Below are positions 1-6,597 of a stretch of 19,456 bases of DNA, piece after piece. Both the position numbers and the translations under genes were made by a program. The stretch lies in NCBI GenBank assembly GCA_031275145.1, contig JAISPE010000216.1, forward strand, positions 1 through 19,456, in the 5' to 3' direction. The DNA comes from Prevotellaceae bacterium. Its GTDB lineage: Bacteria; Bacteroidota; Bacteroidia; Bacteroidales; UBA932. The notes below the pieces were generated by a model. The model did not search any database. It had not been told where the DNA came from and saw nothing but the letters and a program-made list of their open reading frames with translations. The first letter of the stretch is position 1, and the number at the start of each line of letters is the position of its first letter.

Positions 1-34
1 ATTAGAATATTTAACATTTATAAATTATAAAACA

Positions 35-706
35 ATGAGAAAGATATTAATTTCAGCGGTCATAGTGGCCGCCATGTTAGCAGCCGATATTAGCGCTGCA
101 CAGGACTCCTCGCGCGGAGTGAAACGCGAGAAAGAAGAATGCGAAGAATTAGCTCTCATGGCAGAGAGCAATCCCCGTGCATCGGCGAACGCCGTATCTC
201 TGAGCGAGGCTATCGCCTACAAAATGGCAATGACGGAAGCCCGCGCCGAACTTGCGGCGCAGATAGCCGCGGAGATCACCGGTTTTGTACGTCACCGTAT
301 AGAACAGTATCAGATGACCGCCGGCGCCAATACCGATTTTACGGCCAGCAGCGACAATCTTCAGGGCCACGTTACCGGCGACGTCAACAAGCCCCGCACC
401 ATTTCTGCAATTCTCGAAGCCGACAGCAGTGCAACGGTGCAGCGCGTATCTCAAATTATTGCCAACACCCGTCCTGTCTGTAAAAACAGCTACGACCGCG
501 CCGACGGTTCGGTGCAGGTCTATGTCTGTATCGAAATGGGCTTGCCCGCTCAGCGACAGGTGTACAAACAGCTGAAAGAAGACGGTCTGATTGACGTCGA
601 TGTCGATGCCGACGGAACAAACGATGTTGATTTCGCCGAAAAGGAGTTTCTTCTCGAACTTGCAAAAGCCCGCGAGGAGTATAATGCACGTAAAAACGGC
701 GAATAA
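35..706 (+). CDS. Exported LPP20-like protein of unknown function
   Basis: A 223-residue protein starting at ATG 35. Residues 1-22 form a signal peptide (Arg-Lys start, hydrophobic core, AAQ-type cleavage region) with no lipobox cysteine, so the mature protein should be periplasmic. Residues about 60-80 (KMAMTEARAELAAQIAAEI) have the alanine-rich 'ARAELA-QI' helix seen in LPP20-like/FlgT-N-type proteins. Residues about 150-170 contain a strand pair with the pattern 'DGSVQVYVCIEMG', which in that fold follows the helix. The C-terminus is acidic and charged, with Asp-rich VDVDADGTNDVD. The family has no agreed biochemical role. The next gene starts 19 nt downstream on the same strand and is also exported, so the two are probably co-transcribed. 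Any promoter lies upstream of the window. Exported nature is clear; the LPP20 link is a pattern-level inference. Confidence 0.75.
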   Translation: MRKILISAVIVAAMLAADISAAQDSSRGVKREKEECEELALMAESNPRASANAVSLSEAIAYKMAMTEARAELAAQIAAEITGFVRHRIEQYQMTAGANTDFTASSDNLQGHVTGDVNKPRTISAILEADSSATVQRVSQIIANTRPVCKNSYDRADGSVQVYVCIEMGLPAQRQVYKQLKEDGLIDVDVDADGTNDVDFAEKEFLLELAKAREEYNARKNGE

Positions 707-725
707 CCATTAAATTAACGTAACA

Positions 726-2291
726 GTGAAGATAAAACACATATTTTTGTCGGTTACAGCCATAGCCGTTATTTTTGCGTCGGCATCCGCGCAGACAGGC
801 GCGGGCGATTCGGAGTTCAAAGAGCATGTCCGGAGACAGCGCGCCGAGTTCGAACGCTTCAAACAGCAGACACAAACGGATTTCAACAACTATCGCGACT
901 CCGTCAATCGCGAATATGCCGCATTTCTGGAACAAAAATGGAAAGTCTTCGATATGCGCAAAGAAGATCCGCCTATCAAAACGCCTGTTCCCGTTCCGCC
1001 GGTGTACGACCCGGCATCACCCAGGCCTGCACCGGAAAAAGTCCCCGTGATAACTCCGCCGCTTCCTCTTTTGCCTCCGCCGAATCCTCAACCCAAACCC
1101 GAGCCGGCCAAACCCGACAGCCCCGACAGCCCCGACAGTCCGGTTTCCCCGTCGAAACCTGTTCGGGACAGAAAACCTCAACCCGAGCCTCTGCAATATC
1201 CGGTAAAAATCGAGTTTTTCGGTACACCGGTAGCGCTGAAAAGACTTTCGTCTCCTTCGCTCAAACCTTTGCCGGGCGTTTCGGAGAAGGATGTCGCCTC
1301 GTACTGGAGTCTCCTCTCGAAACAGCCCCATGAGGAATGGTCTAACGAAATATGGCGCGTAAAAACAGAGTTGGGCCTGAACGACTGGGGAATGTATCTG
1401 TTGATAAATAAGCTGTTCAAAGTCTATTTCCCGTCCGGTACGGCTAACGAACAGGTTATTTTTACGGTTTTCATGCTTAATCAGTCGGGTTATCGTGCCA
1501 GGGTCGGAAGAAATCAAAACGAACTTGTCCCGTTAATAGCGTTTCAGCAAAAGGTTTATTACATGTACTTTTTCCGTTACGGCGAGGGGGATAATACTGT
1601 AAGGTATTCGGCTCTCAATCCGCAGCACAAAGATTTGTCGGCAATACGCTCCTGCGAAATCGACTTCCCCGGCGCTACCCGTAACCTTGATATGAGAATC
1701 GAAACATCTCCGCACCTGACAAATTCGCTGCGTTCGTCGACGACGGAATTTGGCCGGAATACCTGCACAATCAATTACAACCGTAATCTTGTGGATTTCT
1801 ATTCGACATATCCGTGCGTCGATTTTCCGGTATACGCCGGAGCGCCCTTAGATCCTGTGACTTTGCAGAGTATCGAATCGCAGGTAGGGCAGGACATTCG
1901 CGACCGGTCGCAGGAAGAAGGCGTTAATCTGCTTTTGCATTTTGTCCAGCAGGCTTTCAGGTACAAAACAGATACCGAACAGTTTGGTCATGAACGGTGG
2001 CTGTTTGCCGAAGAAACGGTTGCTTCGCCCTTCTCCGACTGTGAAGACCGCTCAATACTTTTCGCACAGTTGGCGCGCCGGATACTCGGCATGCAGACGG
2101 TTTTGATTCATTATCCCGGAATACACGTGGCTACGGCGGTGAAATTCGATAACCGGCAAACCGACGGCGATCATATTATCGTGAACGGGACGAAATACCT
2201 GATATGCGACCCTACATACACGGGCGCAAATCTCGGAACGGCTATGCCTGACCTGAAAAATGTAAAGGTAGAAGTCTTTCCGATAAATTAA
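726..2291 (+). CDS. Exported transglutaminase-like protein with proline-rich linker
   Basis: A 521-residue protein. The start is GTG at 726, because no in-frame ATG precedes the signal peptide (residues 1-22, KIKHIFLSVTAIAVIFASA then QTG). Residues about 30-75 are charged and probably coiled-coil. Residues about 85-155 are proline-rich with a tandem DSPDSPDSP stretch, typical of a spacer through the periplasm or cell wall. The C-terminal domain (about 400-515) looks transglutaminase-like: Cys439 in SDCEDRS, His467 in GIHVATA and Asp495 in CDPTYTGANLG match the Cys-His-Asp catalytic order. Such domains act as transglutaminases, peptidases or structural modules, so the reaction is not fixed by the motif. 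It probably forms an operon with the exported protein 19 nt upstream. The transglutaminase fold is fairly secure; substrate unknown. Confidence 0.8.
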   Translation: MKIKHIFLSVTAIAVIFASASAQTGAGDSEFKEHVRRQRAEFERFKQQTQTDFNNYRDSVNREYAAFLEQKWKVFDMRKEDPPIKTPVPVPPVYDPASPRPAPEKVPVITPPLPLLPPPNPQPKPEPAKPDSPDSPDSPVSPSKPVRDRKPQPEPLQYPVKIEFFGTPVALKRLSSPSLKPLPGVSEKDVASYWSLLSKQPHEEWSNEIWRVKTELGLNDWGMYLLINKLFKVYFPSGTANEQVIFTVFMLNQSGYRARVGRNQNELVPLIAFQQKVYYMYFFRYGEGDNTVRYSALNPQHKDLSAIRSCEIDFPGATRNLDMRIETSPHLTNSLRSSTTEFGRNTCTINYNRNLVDFYSTYPCVDFPVYAGAPLDPVTLQSIESQVGQDIRDRSQEEGVNLLLHFVQQAFRYKTDTEQFGHERWLFAEETVASPFSDCEDRSILFAQLARRILGMQTVLIHYPGIHVATAVKFDNRQTDGDHIIVNGTKYLICDPTYTGANLGTAMPDLKNVKVEVFPIN

Positions 2292-2401
2292 GGGTCACGG
2301 TTTGTTACATGAAGCATCTATGTATTTATTTCCGGATTGCTTCGGAGAAAGATATTGTATATTTCACGCATAAAAGCGAAAAATATCAAAGATTTGAAAG
2401 G

Positions 2402-2518
2402 GAAATGTCGTCAATTCAAGAAAAAGATTATAGTTCATTGCATTGACTTCGTCGAACTAAAGTTTCCTGACGGAATGCTTTTGTTACAGCCTTTTGTACT
2501 TTAAATTGACGGCATTTC
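2402..2518. repeat. Candidate 117-bp miniature inverted-repeat element
   Basis: The left arm GAAATGTCGTCAATT (2402-2416) is the reverse complement of the right arm AATTGACGGCATTTC (2504-2518) at 14 of 15 positions, and partial similarity continues a few bases inward. The roughly 87 bp between the arms contain the dispersed repeat at 2441-2462. A diverged direct copy of the right arm (TTAAATTGATGACATT) sits immediately after it. The arrangement resembles a MITE, but no flanking target duplication is evident. Confidence 0.4.
2441..2462 (-). repeat. Dispersed repeat, copy 1 (TTCGACGAAGTCAA family)
   Basis: On the minus strand this reads CTTTAGTTCGACGAAGTCAA followed by TG. The same word occurs at 12372-12392 (two substitutions) and its core AGTTCGACGAAGTCAA recurs exactly at 15034-15049. 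All three copies are intergenic. Confidence 0.6.
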
Positions 2519-2658
2519 TTAAATTGATGACATTGAGCTTTAGCTTACGGCATGGAATCCCTGCATGACTTCCCCGTACTCATAACTCTTAAAATATTGT
2601 CTCTGCGGGCGGGAGCGGTATATTTTATTTTTTTTATTCTTTAATACAATAAAAACAC

Positions 2659-2666
2659 TAATTTTG
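2659..2666 (+). promoter_or_regulatory. dnaX -7 promoter box, almost at the start codon
   Basis: TAATTTTG matches the Bacteroidota -7 consensus TAnnTTTG. No clear -33 TTTG element is visible about 20 nt upstream, where the sequence is T/A-rich. The box ends 4 nt before the ATG at 2671, so transcription would start at about 2670-2671 and give a leaderless or near-leaderless mRNA. Confidence 0.5.
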
Positions 2667-2670
2667 CGCA

Positions 2671-4332
2671 ATGGAAAAGTTCGTAGTATCGGCAATTAAG
2701 TACCGGCCGTTATCGTTTGCGTCGGTAGTAGGACAGGCAACAATAGGTGCAACTCTGAAAAATGCAATACAGAGGGGGCATTTAAGTCACGCGTATTTAT
2801 TTTGCGGGCCAAGAGGCGTCGGCAAAACGACTTGCGCCCGTATTTTTGCTAAAACAATAAACTGTCTCAATCCGGATGCCGACATGGAAGCCTGCGGAAA
2901 ATGCGAATCGTGCCGTTCCTTTTCCGAGGGCCGGTCGTACTGCATACACGAGCTTGACGCCGCGTCGAACAACTCCGTAGACGATATCCGCACATTAGTC
3001 GAACAGGTGAGAATCCCGCCGCAGGTAGGAAAATACAGCGTATATATTATTGACGAGGTGCACATGCTCTCGCCGGCAGCTTTCAACGCTTTTCTCAAAA
3101 CCCTTGAAGAGCCGCCGTCGTACGCAATATTTATTCTGGCGACAACCGAGAAGCATAAAATCATCCCGACAATCCTGTCGCGATGCCAGATATACGATTT
3201 CAACAGGATAACCGTAGACGACACCGTCGCTCACCTGAAAAATATTGCCCGGCAGGAAGGCGTTACATGCGAGCCCGACGCTCTTAACATAATCGCCAGG
3301 AAAGCCGACGGAGCAATGAGGGATGCTCTGTCCATATTCGACAGGGTAGTATCGTTTTGCGGAAACAGTGTCACATATTCTGCGGTTATTGACGATTTGA
3401 ATGTGCTTGACTATGACTATTATTTTAAATTGACGGATGCTCTTCTGGCGCATAATTACGTGGAATCTTACATGATTTTTGATGAAATTCTTAAAAAAGG
3501 ATTTGACGCCCAGCATTTCGTGTCGGGATTAAGTTCTCATTTCAGAGATATTCTTGTATGCAAAGATGTTAAAACCATATCGCTGCTTGAAGTCGGGCAG
3601 GTTATCGCCGAACGTTACAGACAGCAGGCGGCAGTCTGTTCCGTGGATTTTTTGTTCGAAGCATTGAATATCACCAATAAATGCGAGATGGATTATAAAA
3701 TCAGCAATAACCAGCGCCTGCTTGTCGAACTGACTTTACTGAATCTGTCGTATATAGGAACTGAAAAAAAAAACGAACCGGCAGAACATAACGGACAGGC
3801 TGCAATAAAATCCGCACCGGCAGAACATTCAGTCATAAATAAAAAACCGGAAACAGCAGTTCCCATCCCCGAAGTCCCTAAAAGTATTTCGCTGAAAAAT
3901 ATGCTTCCGGAAGTAAAAGAAGCAAAAACAGAGAACAGCGTTTCCCGAATCGCCGAAGAAAAGAGTTTCGACGAAGAGAAACTTATCCGTGAATGGAGAA
4001 GTTTTGCCGAAAATATACAGTCTAAATTACCGCGGCTGAGCAGCCGGCTGCTTGAACATACTCCCAAACTTGTAGCCGAAAATCTTATACAGTATCCCGT
4101 TATAAGCGAACAGCACAGGATGCAGATGGAAGAACGCGCCGACAGTTTAGTCAAACATCTGAAAGAAACGCTAAGTTCCTCGATTGTTGTGGAATGGGTA
4201 GTGAAAGCGGCAGATACCGGCGACAGCGAAAAAACACGCCTTTACACTCTACAGGATAAAATCAACCATATTACATCCGAAAACAGCGCTATTGCCGGAA
4301 TTATAAAAGACCTGGATTTAGATTACAGATAA
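2671..4332 (+). CDS. dnaX: DNA polymerase III subunit gamma/tau
   Basis: Clamp-loader ATPase of the replisome, 553 residues; it drives loading of the beta clamp on primed DNA. The AAA+ module is complete: Walker A GPRGVGKT (46-53), zinc cysteines C65, C75, C78 and C81, Walker B with D128-E129, sensor 1 near T158-T159, the SRC motif (170-172) carrying the arginine finger, and sensor 2 R217 in GAMRDAL. Domain III ends near residue 360. A charged low-complexity linker (about 365-430, with a repeated PAEH) leads to a C-terminal region of about 125 residues, expected to be the tau-specific part. The start is fixed by the conserved N-terminus KYRPLSF. A run of ten A at 3764-3773 lies exactly at the domain III/linker junction (see separate entry). 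thiN follows after 1 nt. Confidence 0.97.
   Translation: MEKFVVSAIKYRPLSFASVVGQATIGATLKNAIQRGHLSHAYLFCGPRGVGKTTCARIFAKTINCLNPDADMEACGKCESCRSFSEGRSYCIHELDAASNNSVDDIRTLVEQVRIPPQVGKYSVYIIDEVHMLSPAAFNAFLKTLEEPPSYAIFILATTEKHKIIPTILSRCQIYDFNRITVDDTVAHLKNIARQEGVTCEPDALNIIARKADGAMRDALSIFDRVVSFCGNSVTYSAVIDDLNVLDYDYYFKLTDALLAHNYVESYMIFDEILKKGFDAQHFVSGLSSHFRDILVCKDVKTISLLEVGQVIAERYRQQAAVCSVDFLFEALNITNKCEMDYKISNNQRLLVELTLLNLSYIGTEKKNEPAEHNGQAAIKSAPAEHSVINKKPETAVPIPEVPKSISLKNMLPEVKEAKTENSVSRIAEEKSFDEEKLIREWRSFAENIQSKLPRLSSRLLEHTPKLVAENLIQYPVISEQHRMQMEERADSLVKHLKETLSSSIVVEWVVKAADTGDSEKTRLYTLQDKINHITSENSAIAGIIKDLDLDYR
3764..3773 (+). promoter_or_regulatory. A10 run in dnaX, candidate slippage/frameshift site
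   Basis: Ten consecutive A cover codons 365-368 (GAA AAA AAA AAC). One inserted A, or a -1 ribosomal shift, continues as KKRTGRT and stops at TAA 3789-3791, giving about 373 residues. Loss of one A, or a +1 shift, also stops after about 15 codons. The position matches where gamma ends in dnaX genes that make both gamma and tau. An AGGA lies at about 3757-3760, but Shine-Dalgarno stimulation is unlikely in this phylum, so polymerase slippage is the more likely mechanism. Confidence 0.5.
3778..3828 (+). repeat. 12-bp direct repeat within the dnaX linker
   Basis: CCGGCAGAACAT occurs at 3778-3789 and again at 3817-3828, 39 bp apart and in frame. It encodes the repeated PAEH in the flexible linker just after the A10 run. 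Confidence 0.6.
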
Positions 4333-4333
4333 A

Positions 4334-4975
4334 ATGCTGAACTGTTTTGACAATGATTATTCCGTTATACTGTGCGACGGCAAATTCCCCGAACACGGGA
4401 TTCCTCTGAATCTGTTGAATAATGCCGGTAAAATTATTTGCTGCGACGGGGCGGCATTAAAACTTTTGCAGTACGGAATGGAGCCGTATTCCATTGTCGG
4501 AGATCTGGACAGTCTGCCGGACAGTCTAATGGACAGATATAGCGACAGAATTTTTCGCGATGCGGACCAGGAATCAAACGACCTGACAAAAGCCGTCCTC
4601 TGGTGTCATCAGCGAAATATAAGGCCGATAATCATACTCGGAGCTACCGGTTTACGCGAAGACCACACTATCGGAAACATCGCGCTGATGGCCGATTACG
4701 CAGATTTTACAGACGTAATTATGGTTACGGATACCGGAATTTTTATTCCCGTTACCAAACCGCAAACATTCAGATGCTATAAGGGACAGCAGGTTTCTAT
4801 CTTTGCAATTACTCCCGCTACAAAAATAACATCTCGAAACTTGAAATACGAAGTCTCGGAACGGTGTTTCACAAACTGGAATCAGGGAACGCTTAACGAA
4901 GCGCTTTCCGATTCTTTCCATATTATTATTGACACGGGAAAACTGATAATCTACCTGAAACATTATTTACGTTGA
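4334..4975 (+). CDS. thiN: Thiamine pyrophosphokinase
   Basis: A cytosolic kinase of 213 residues that transfers pyrophosphate from ATP to thiamine to give thiamine diphosphate (EC 2.7.6.2). Family motifs are present in order: CDGA (37-40), GDLDS (56-60), DQESNDLTK (78-86, the family's DQ-xNDL-KA signature) and GATGLREDH (103-111). The C-terminal half (about 130-213) is beta-rich, as expected for the thiamine-binding sandwich domain. Length is normal. The ATG lies 1 nt after the dnaX stop, so the gene is almost certainly read from the dnaX transcript. The stop codon is embedded in the first unit of the tandem repeat that follows. No riboswitch is seen. The symbol thiN is used for this family; some annotations write tnr3 or tpk. 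Confidence 0.93.
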   Translation: MLNCFDNDYSVILCDGKFPEHGIPLNLLNNAGKIICCDGAALKLLQYGMEPYSIVGDLDSLPDSLMDRYSDRIFRDADQESNDLTKAVLWCHQRNIRPIIILGATGLREDHTIGNIALMADYADFTDVIMVTDTGIFIPVTKPQTFRCYKGQQVSIFAITPATKITSRNLKYEVSERCFTNWNQGTLNEALSDSFHIIIDTGKLIIYLKHYLR

Positions 4976-5049
4976 AAACCCGCATTGAAGACCCGCGTTG
5001 AAGACCCGCGTTGAAGACCCGCATTGAAGACCCGCATTGAAGACCCTAA
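4972..5049. repeat. 13-bp tandem repeat, six units
   Basis: Six head-to-tail units of TTGAAGACCCGCR start at 4972, 4985, 4998, 5011, 5024 and 5037. The first has one change (TTGAAAACCCGCA) and the last ends CCCTAA. The first unit supplies the TGA stop of thiN. Because 13 is not a multiple of 3, long open frames cross the array on both strands without being genes. Confidence 0.9.
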
Positions 5050-5073
5050 CAGGGTCTCCGACCCTGTTAGGGT
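5043..5073. repeat. Perfect 13-bp inverted repeat with 5-nt loop
   Basis: ACCCTAACAGGGT (5043-5055), loop CTCCG (5056-5060), ACCCTGTTAGGGT (5061-5073); the arms are exact reverse complements. Each arm is itself a small hairpin (ACCCT-3 nt-AGGGT). It lies between the convergent ends of thiN and the beta-propeller gene. It may act as a bidirectional transcription barrier, but there is no T tract on either side. Confidence 0.8.
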
Positions 5074-5133
5074 TCCCGGGAGGGTTCCCGGGACGGGATG
5101 GTTCCCGGGATGGTTCCCGGATGGTTCCCTGGA
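5071..5133. repeat. GGTTCCCGGGA tandem repeat, five units
   Basis: GGTTCCC occurs at 5071, 5083, 5100, 5112 and 5123 (spacing 12, 17, 12 and 11 nt). The core TCCCGGGA is palindromic in the first three units and decays in the last two. The first unit overlaps the end of the inverted repeat, so the three repeat types form one continuous block. Confidence 0.85.
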
Positions 5134-5165
5134 AAATTCTGTTAATTATGTCAAAAAAAGGGCAG

Positions 5166-6593
5166 TCAATCAACTATTTTCAGACATTTCACAACATGAG
5201 CGTCGCGTACAATCAGTTTACCGTCGGCATAAGCCATTGGTCCCCATGCATCGACGCCGTCCATAATACGCTGTTTCTTCACTAAGCGCATGCTGCCGGA
5301 CTGGATGCCGTACACATACAGTTCGCCGTCCTCTTTAAAAACAAACAGATAATTGTTAATCACCAGATAGGGGCCTAATCCGAAACGCTCGTCCGCGCCC
5401 GACGACCAGACAGGCGTATGCAGGTCGGACGGAGAATAAATCACCAGCCTGTCACGCAAACTGCCGCCGTCTTTCGGCATGACTGTTATAATCATGTCTT
5501 TGTACAGAATCGGTGTCTGCTGTTCGCTGGACAGACCGTCTTTCGGTTTATACTGTTCAACGATTGACGCATCCCATTTCGATCCGTTCCTGCTTACCCG
5601 CAGCAGCGCTCCTCCGGTACCGTATCCCGCAACCAGAAAGATCGAACCGGCAGACAGTTGCAGCGGCGACGGCGCTACGACCGAGGGTTGCCATTTGGAC
5701 ACGTTCCACAGCAGCGTTCCCATGTCGCCCTTTTCGGCGGATACACCGCAAACGCCTCCCACGCCGACATATACGTATGTCTTTTTCCCGTTCAGTACCA
5801 TTGGCGTCACCGACGAATGCGACATTTTGTACTTGAGAGTGTTTGGCGTCTGCCACACTGTCTCTCCCGTTCGGCAGTCGATGCCGGCCAGCAGCGTTTC
5901 CTCTCCCGCGGGCGCAATCACCAGCGTTCCGCCGTCCACGCGGGGACACTGTCCGGCATACCAGAACGGCACTTCGGTTTTAAATTCCCGCTGCATGTCT
6001 ATCGACCATTTGAGTTCTCCCGATACCGGATGACAGCACATCAGATGTCCCTGCGGCCCAAGGGTAATGATACAGTCGTCCGAAACAGCCGGCGCAGTCC
6101 GCGAAAAACCGTGATTGCGCTTCATCGGCACACGGTACCAGCGACGCCAGAGTTCTTTCCCGCTCTCCAGCGAAAAACAGCGCAGCATGTCGGAACTGAG
6201 ACCCTCGTCATAATCAAGAAAATATACCAGCCCGTTGCAGATGACCGGAGCGGCATGTCCTTCGCCCGTTTCCACGCTCCACAGCGCTGCATAGTCTTCC
6301 TCGCCGGGAGCGATATTTTCGGAAGTGTGTATGATATTTGTGAACGTCTCCCCGCGGAAACATGTCCATTTGCCTGTCAGGGATGATGTTATTTCGTCAT
6401 AGCGCATGAAAAACTCCCCGATGCGCACATCGTTCGCCTTGCGGGCTGTTTCCGGCGGACGGTTATCCGCTCCGGGCGTCTGCAATACAAAATTTCTCTC
6501 CGGCGAATAGAGATGCCAGCCTGTGACGATACCTGCATAAACAAGGATTACCGTCACAGTCGCAATCCGTACCGCCGTTTTTCTCCTGTCCAA
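5166..6593 (-). CDS. Membrane-anchored PQQ-like beta-propeller protein
   Basis: A 475-residue protein. Residues 9-27 are a hydrophobic segment after a basic start (DRRK), giving a membrane anchor with the body in the periplasm; no lipobox is seen. The rest carries PQQ-like propeller blades with the recurring pattern hydrophobic-x-D/H-x-x-[TS]G-x-x-x-W, for example HPVSGELKW and DCRTGETVW. Several blades resemble the gene just upstream. The start is TTG at 6593: no ATG is available, and an in-frame TGA lies a short way upstream. It lies 4 nt after the stop of the upstream propeller gene, which suggests translational coupling. Propellers of this type occur in quinoprotein dehydrogenases and in scaffolds such as BamB. 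I see no cytochrome motif and cannot assign an enzyme activity. Confidence 0.85.
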   Translation of the reverse strand: MDRRKTAVRIATVTVILVYAGIVTGWHLYSPERNFVLQTPGADNRPPETARKANDVRIGEFFMRYDEITSSLTGKWTCFRGETFTNIIHTSENIAPGEEDYAALWSVETGEGHAAPVICNGLVYFLDYDEGLSSDMLRCFSLESGKELWRRWYRVPMKRNHGFSRTAPAVSDDCIITLGPQGHLMCCHPVSGELKWSIDMQREFKTEVPFWYAGQCPRVDGGTLVIAPAGEETLLAGIDCRTGETVWQTPNTLKYKMSHSSVTPMVLNGKKTYVYVGVGGVCGVSAEKGDMGTLLWNVSKWQPSVVAPSPLQLSAGSIFLVAGYGTGGALLRVSRNGSKWDASIVEQYKPKDGLSSEQQTPILYKDMIITVMPKDGGSLRDRLVIYSPSDLHTPVWSSGADERFGLGPYLVINNYLFVFKEDGELYVYGIQSGSMRLVKKQRIMDGVDAWGPMAYADGKLIVRDAHVVKCLKIVD

Positions 6594-6597
6594 TGAA

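Larger units (their letters stand above)
2292..2670. other. 379-bp intergenic spacer ahead of dnaX
   Basis: No convincing gene on either strand. It holds a candidate miniature inverted-repeat element (2402-2518), one copy of a dispersed repeat (2441-2462), a diverged third copy of the repeat arm (about 2519-2534), an AT-rich tract at 2620-2660 and the dnaX -7 box. No obvious intrinsic terminator follows the upstream gene. Confidence 0.6.

Noticed and set aside
3757..3760. AGGA as a Shine-Dalgarno-like stimulator of dnaX frameshifting
   Set aside because: Bacteroidota ribosomes use such sequences little, and four bases occur often by chance; slippage on the A run needs no stimulator.
4972..5133. 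Possible CRISPR array
   Set aside because: Units are 11-17 nt and directly adjacent with no unique spacers, and no cas genes are in the window.
4967..5285. Open frames across the thiN-downstream repeat array on both strands
   Set aside because: They exist because a 13-bp repeat rarely puts stops in a given frame; the peptides are pure repeat (period 13 residues) and run into neighbouring genes.
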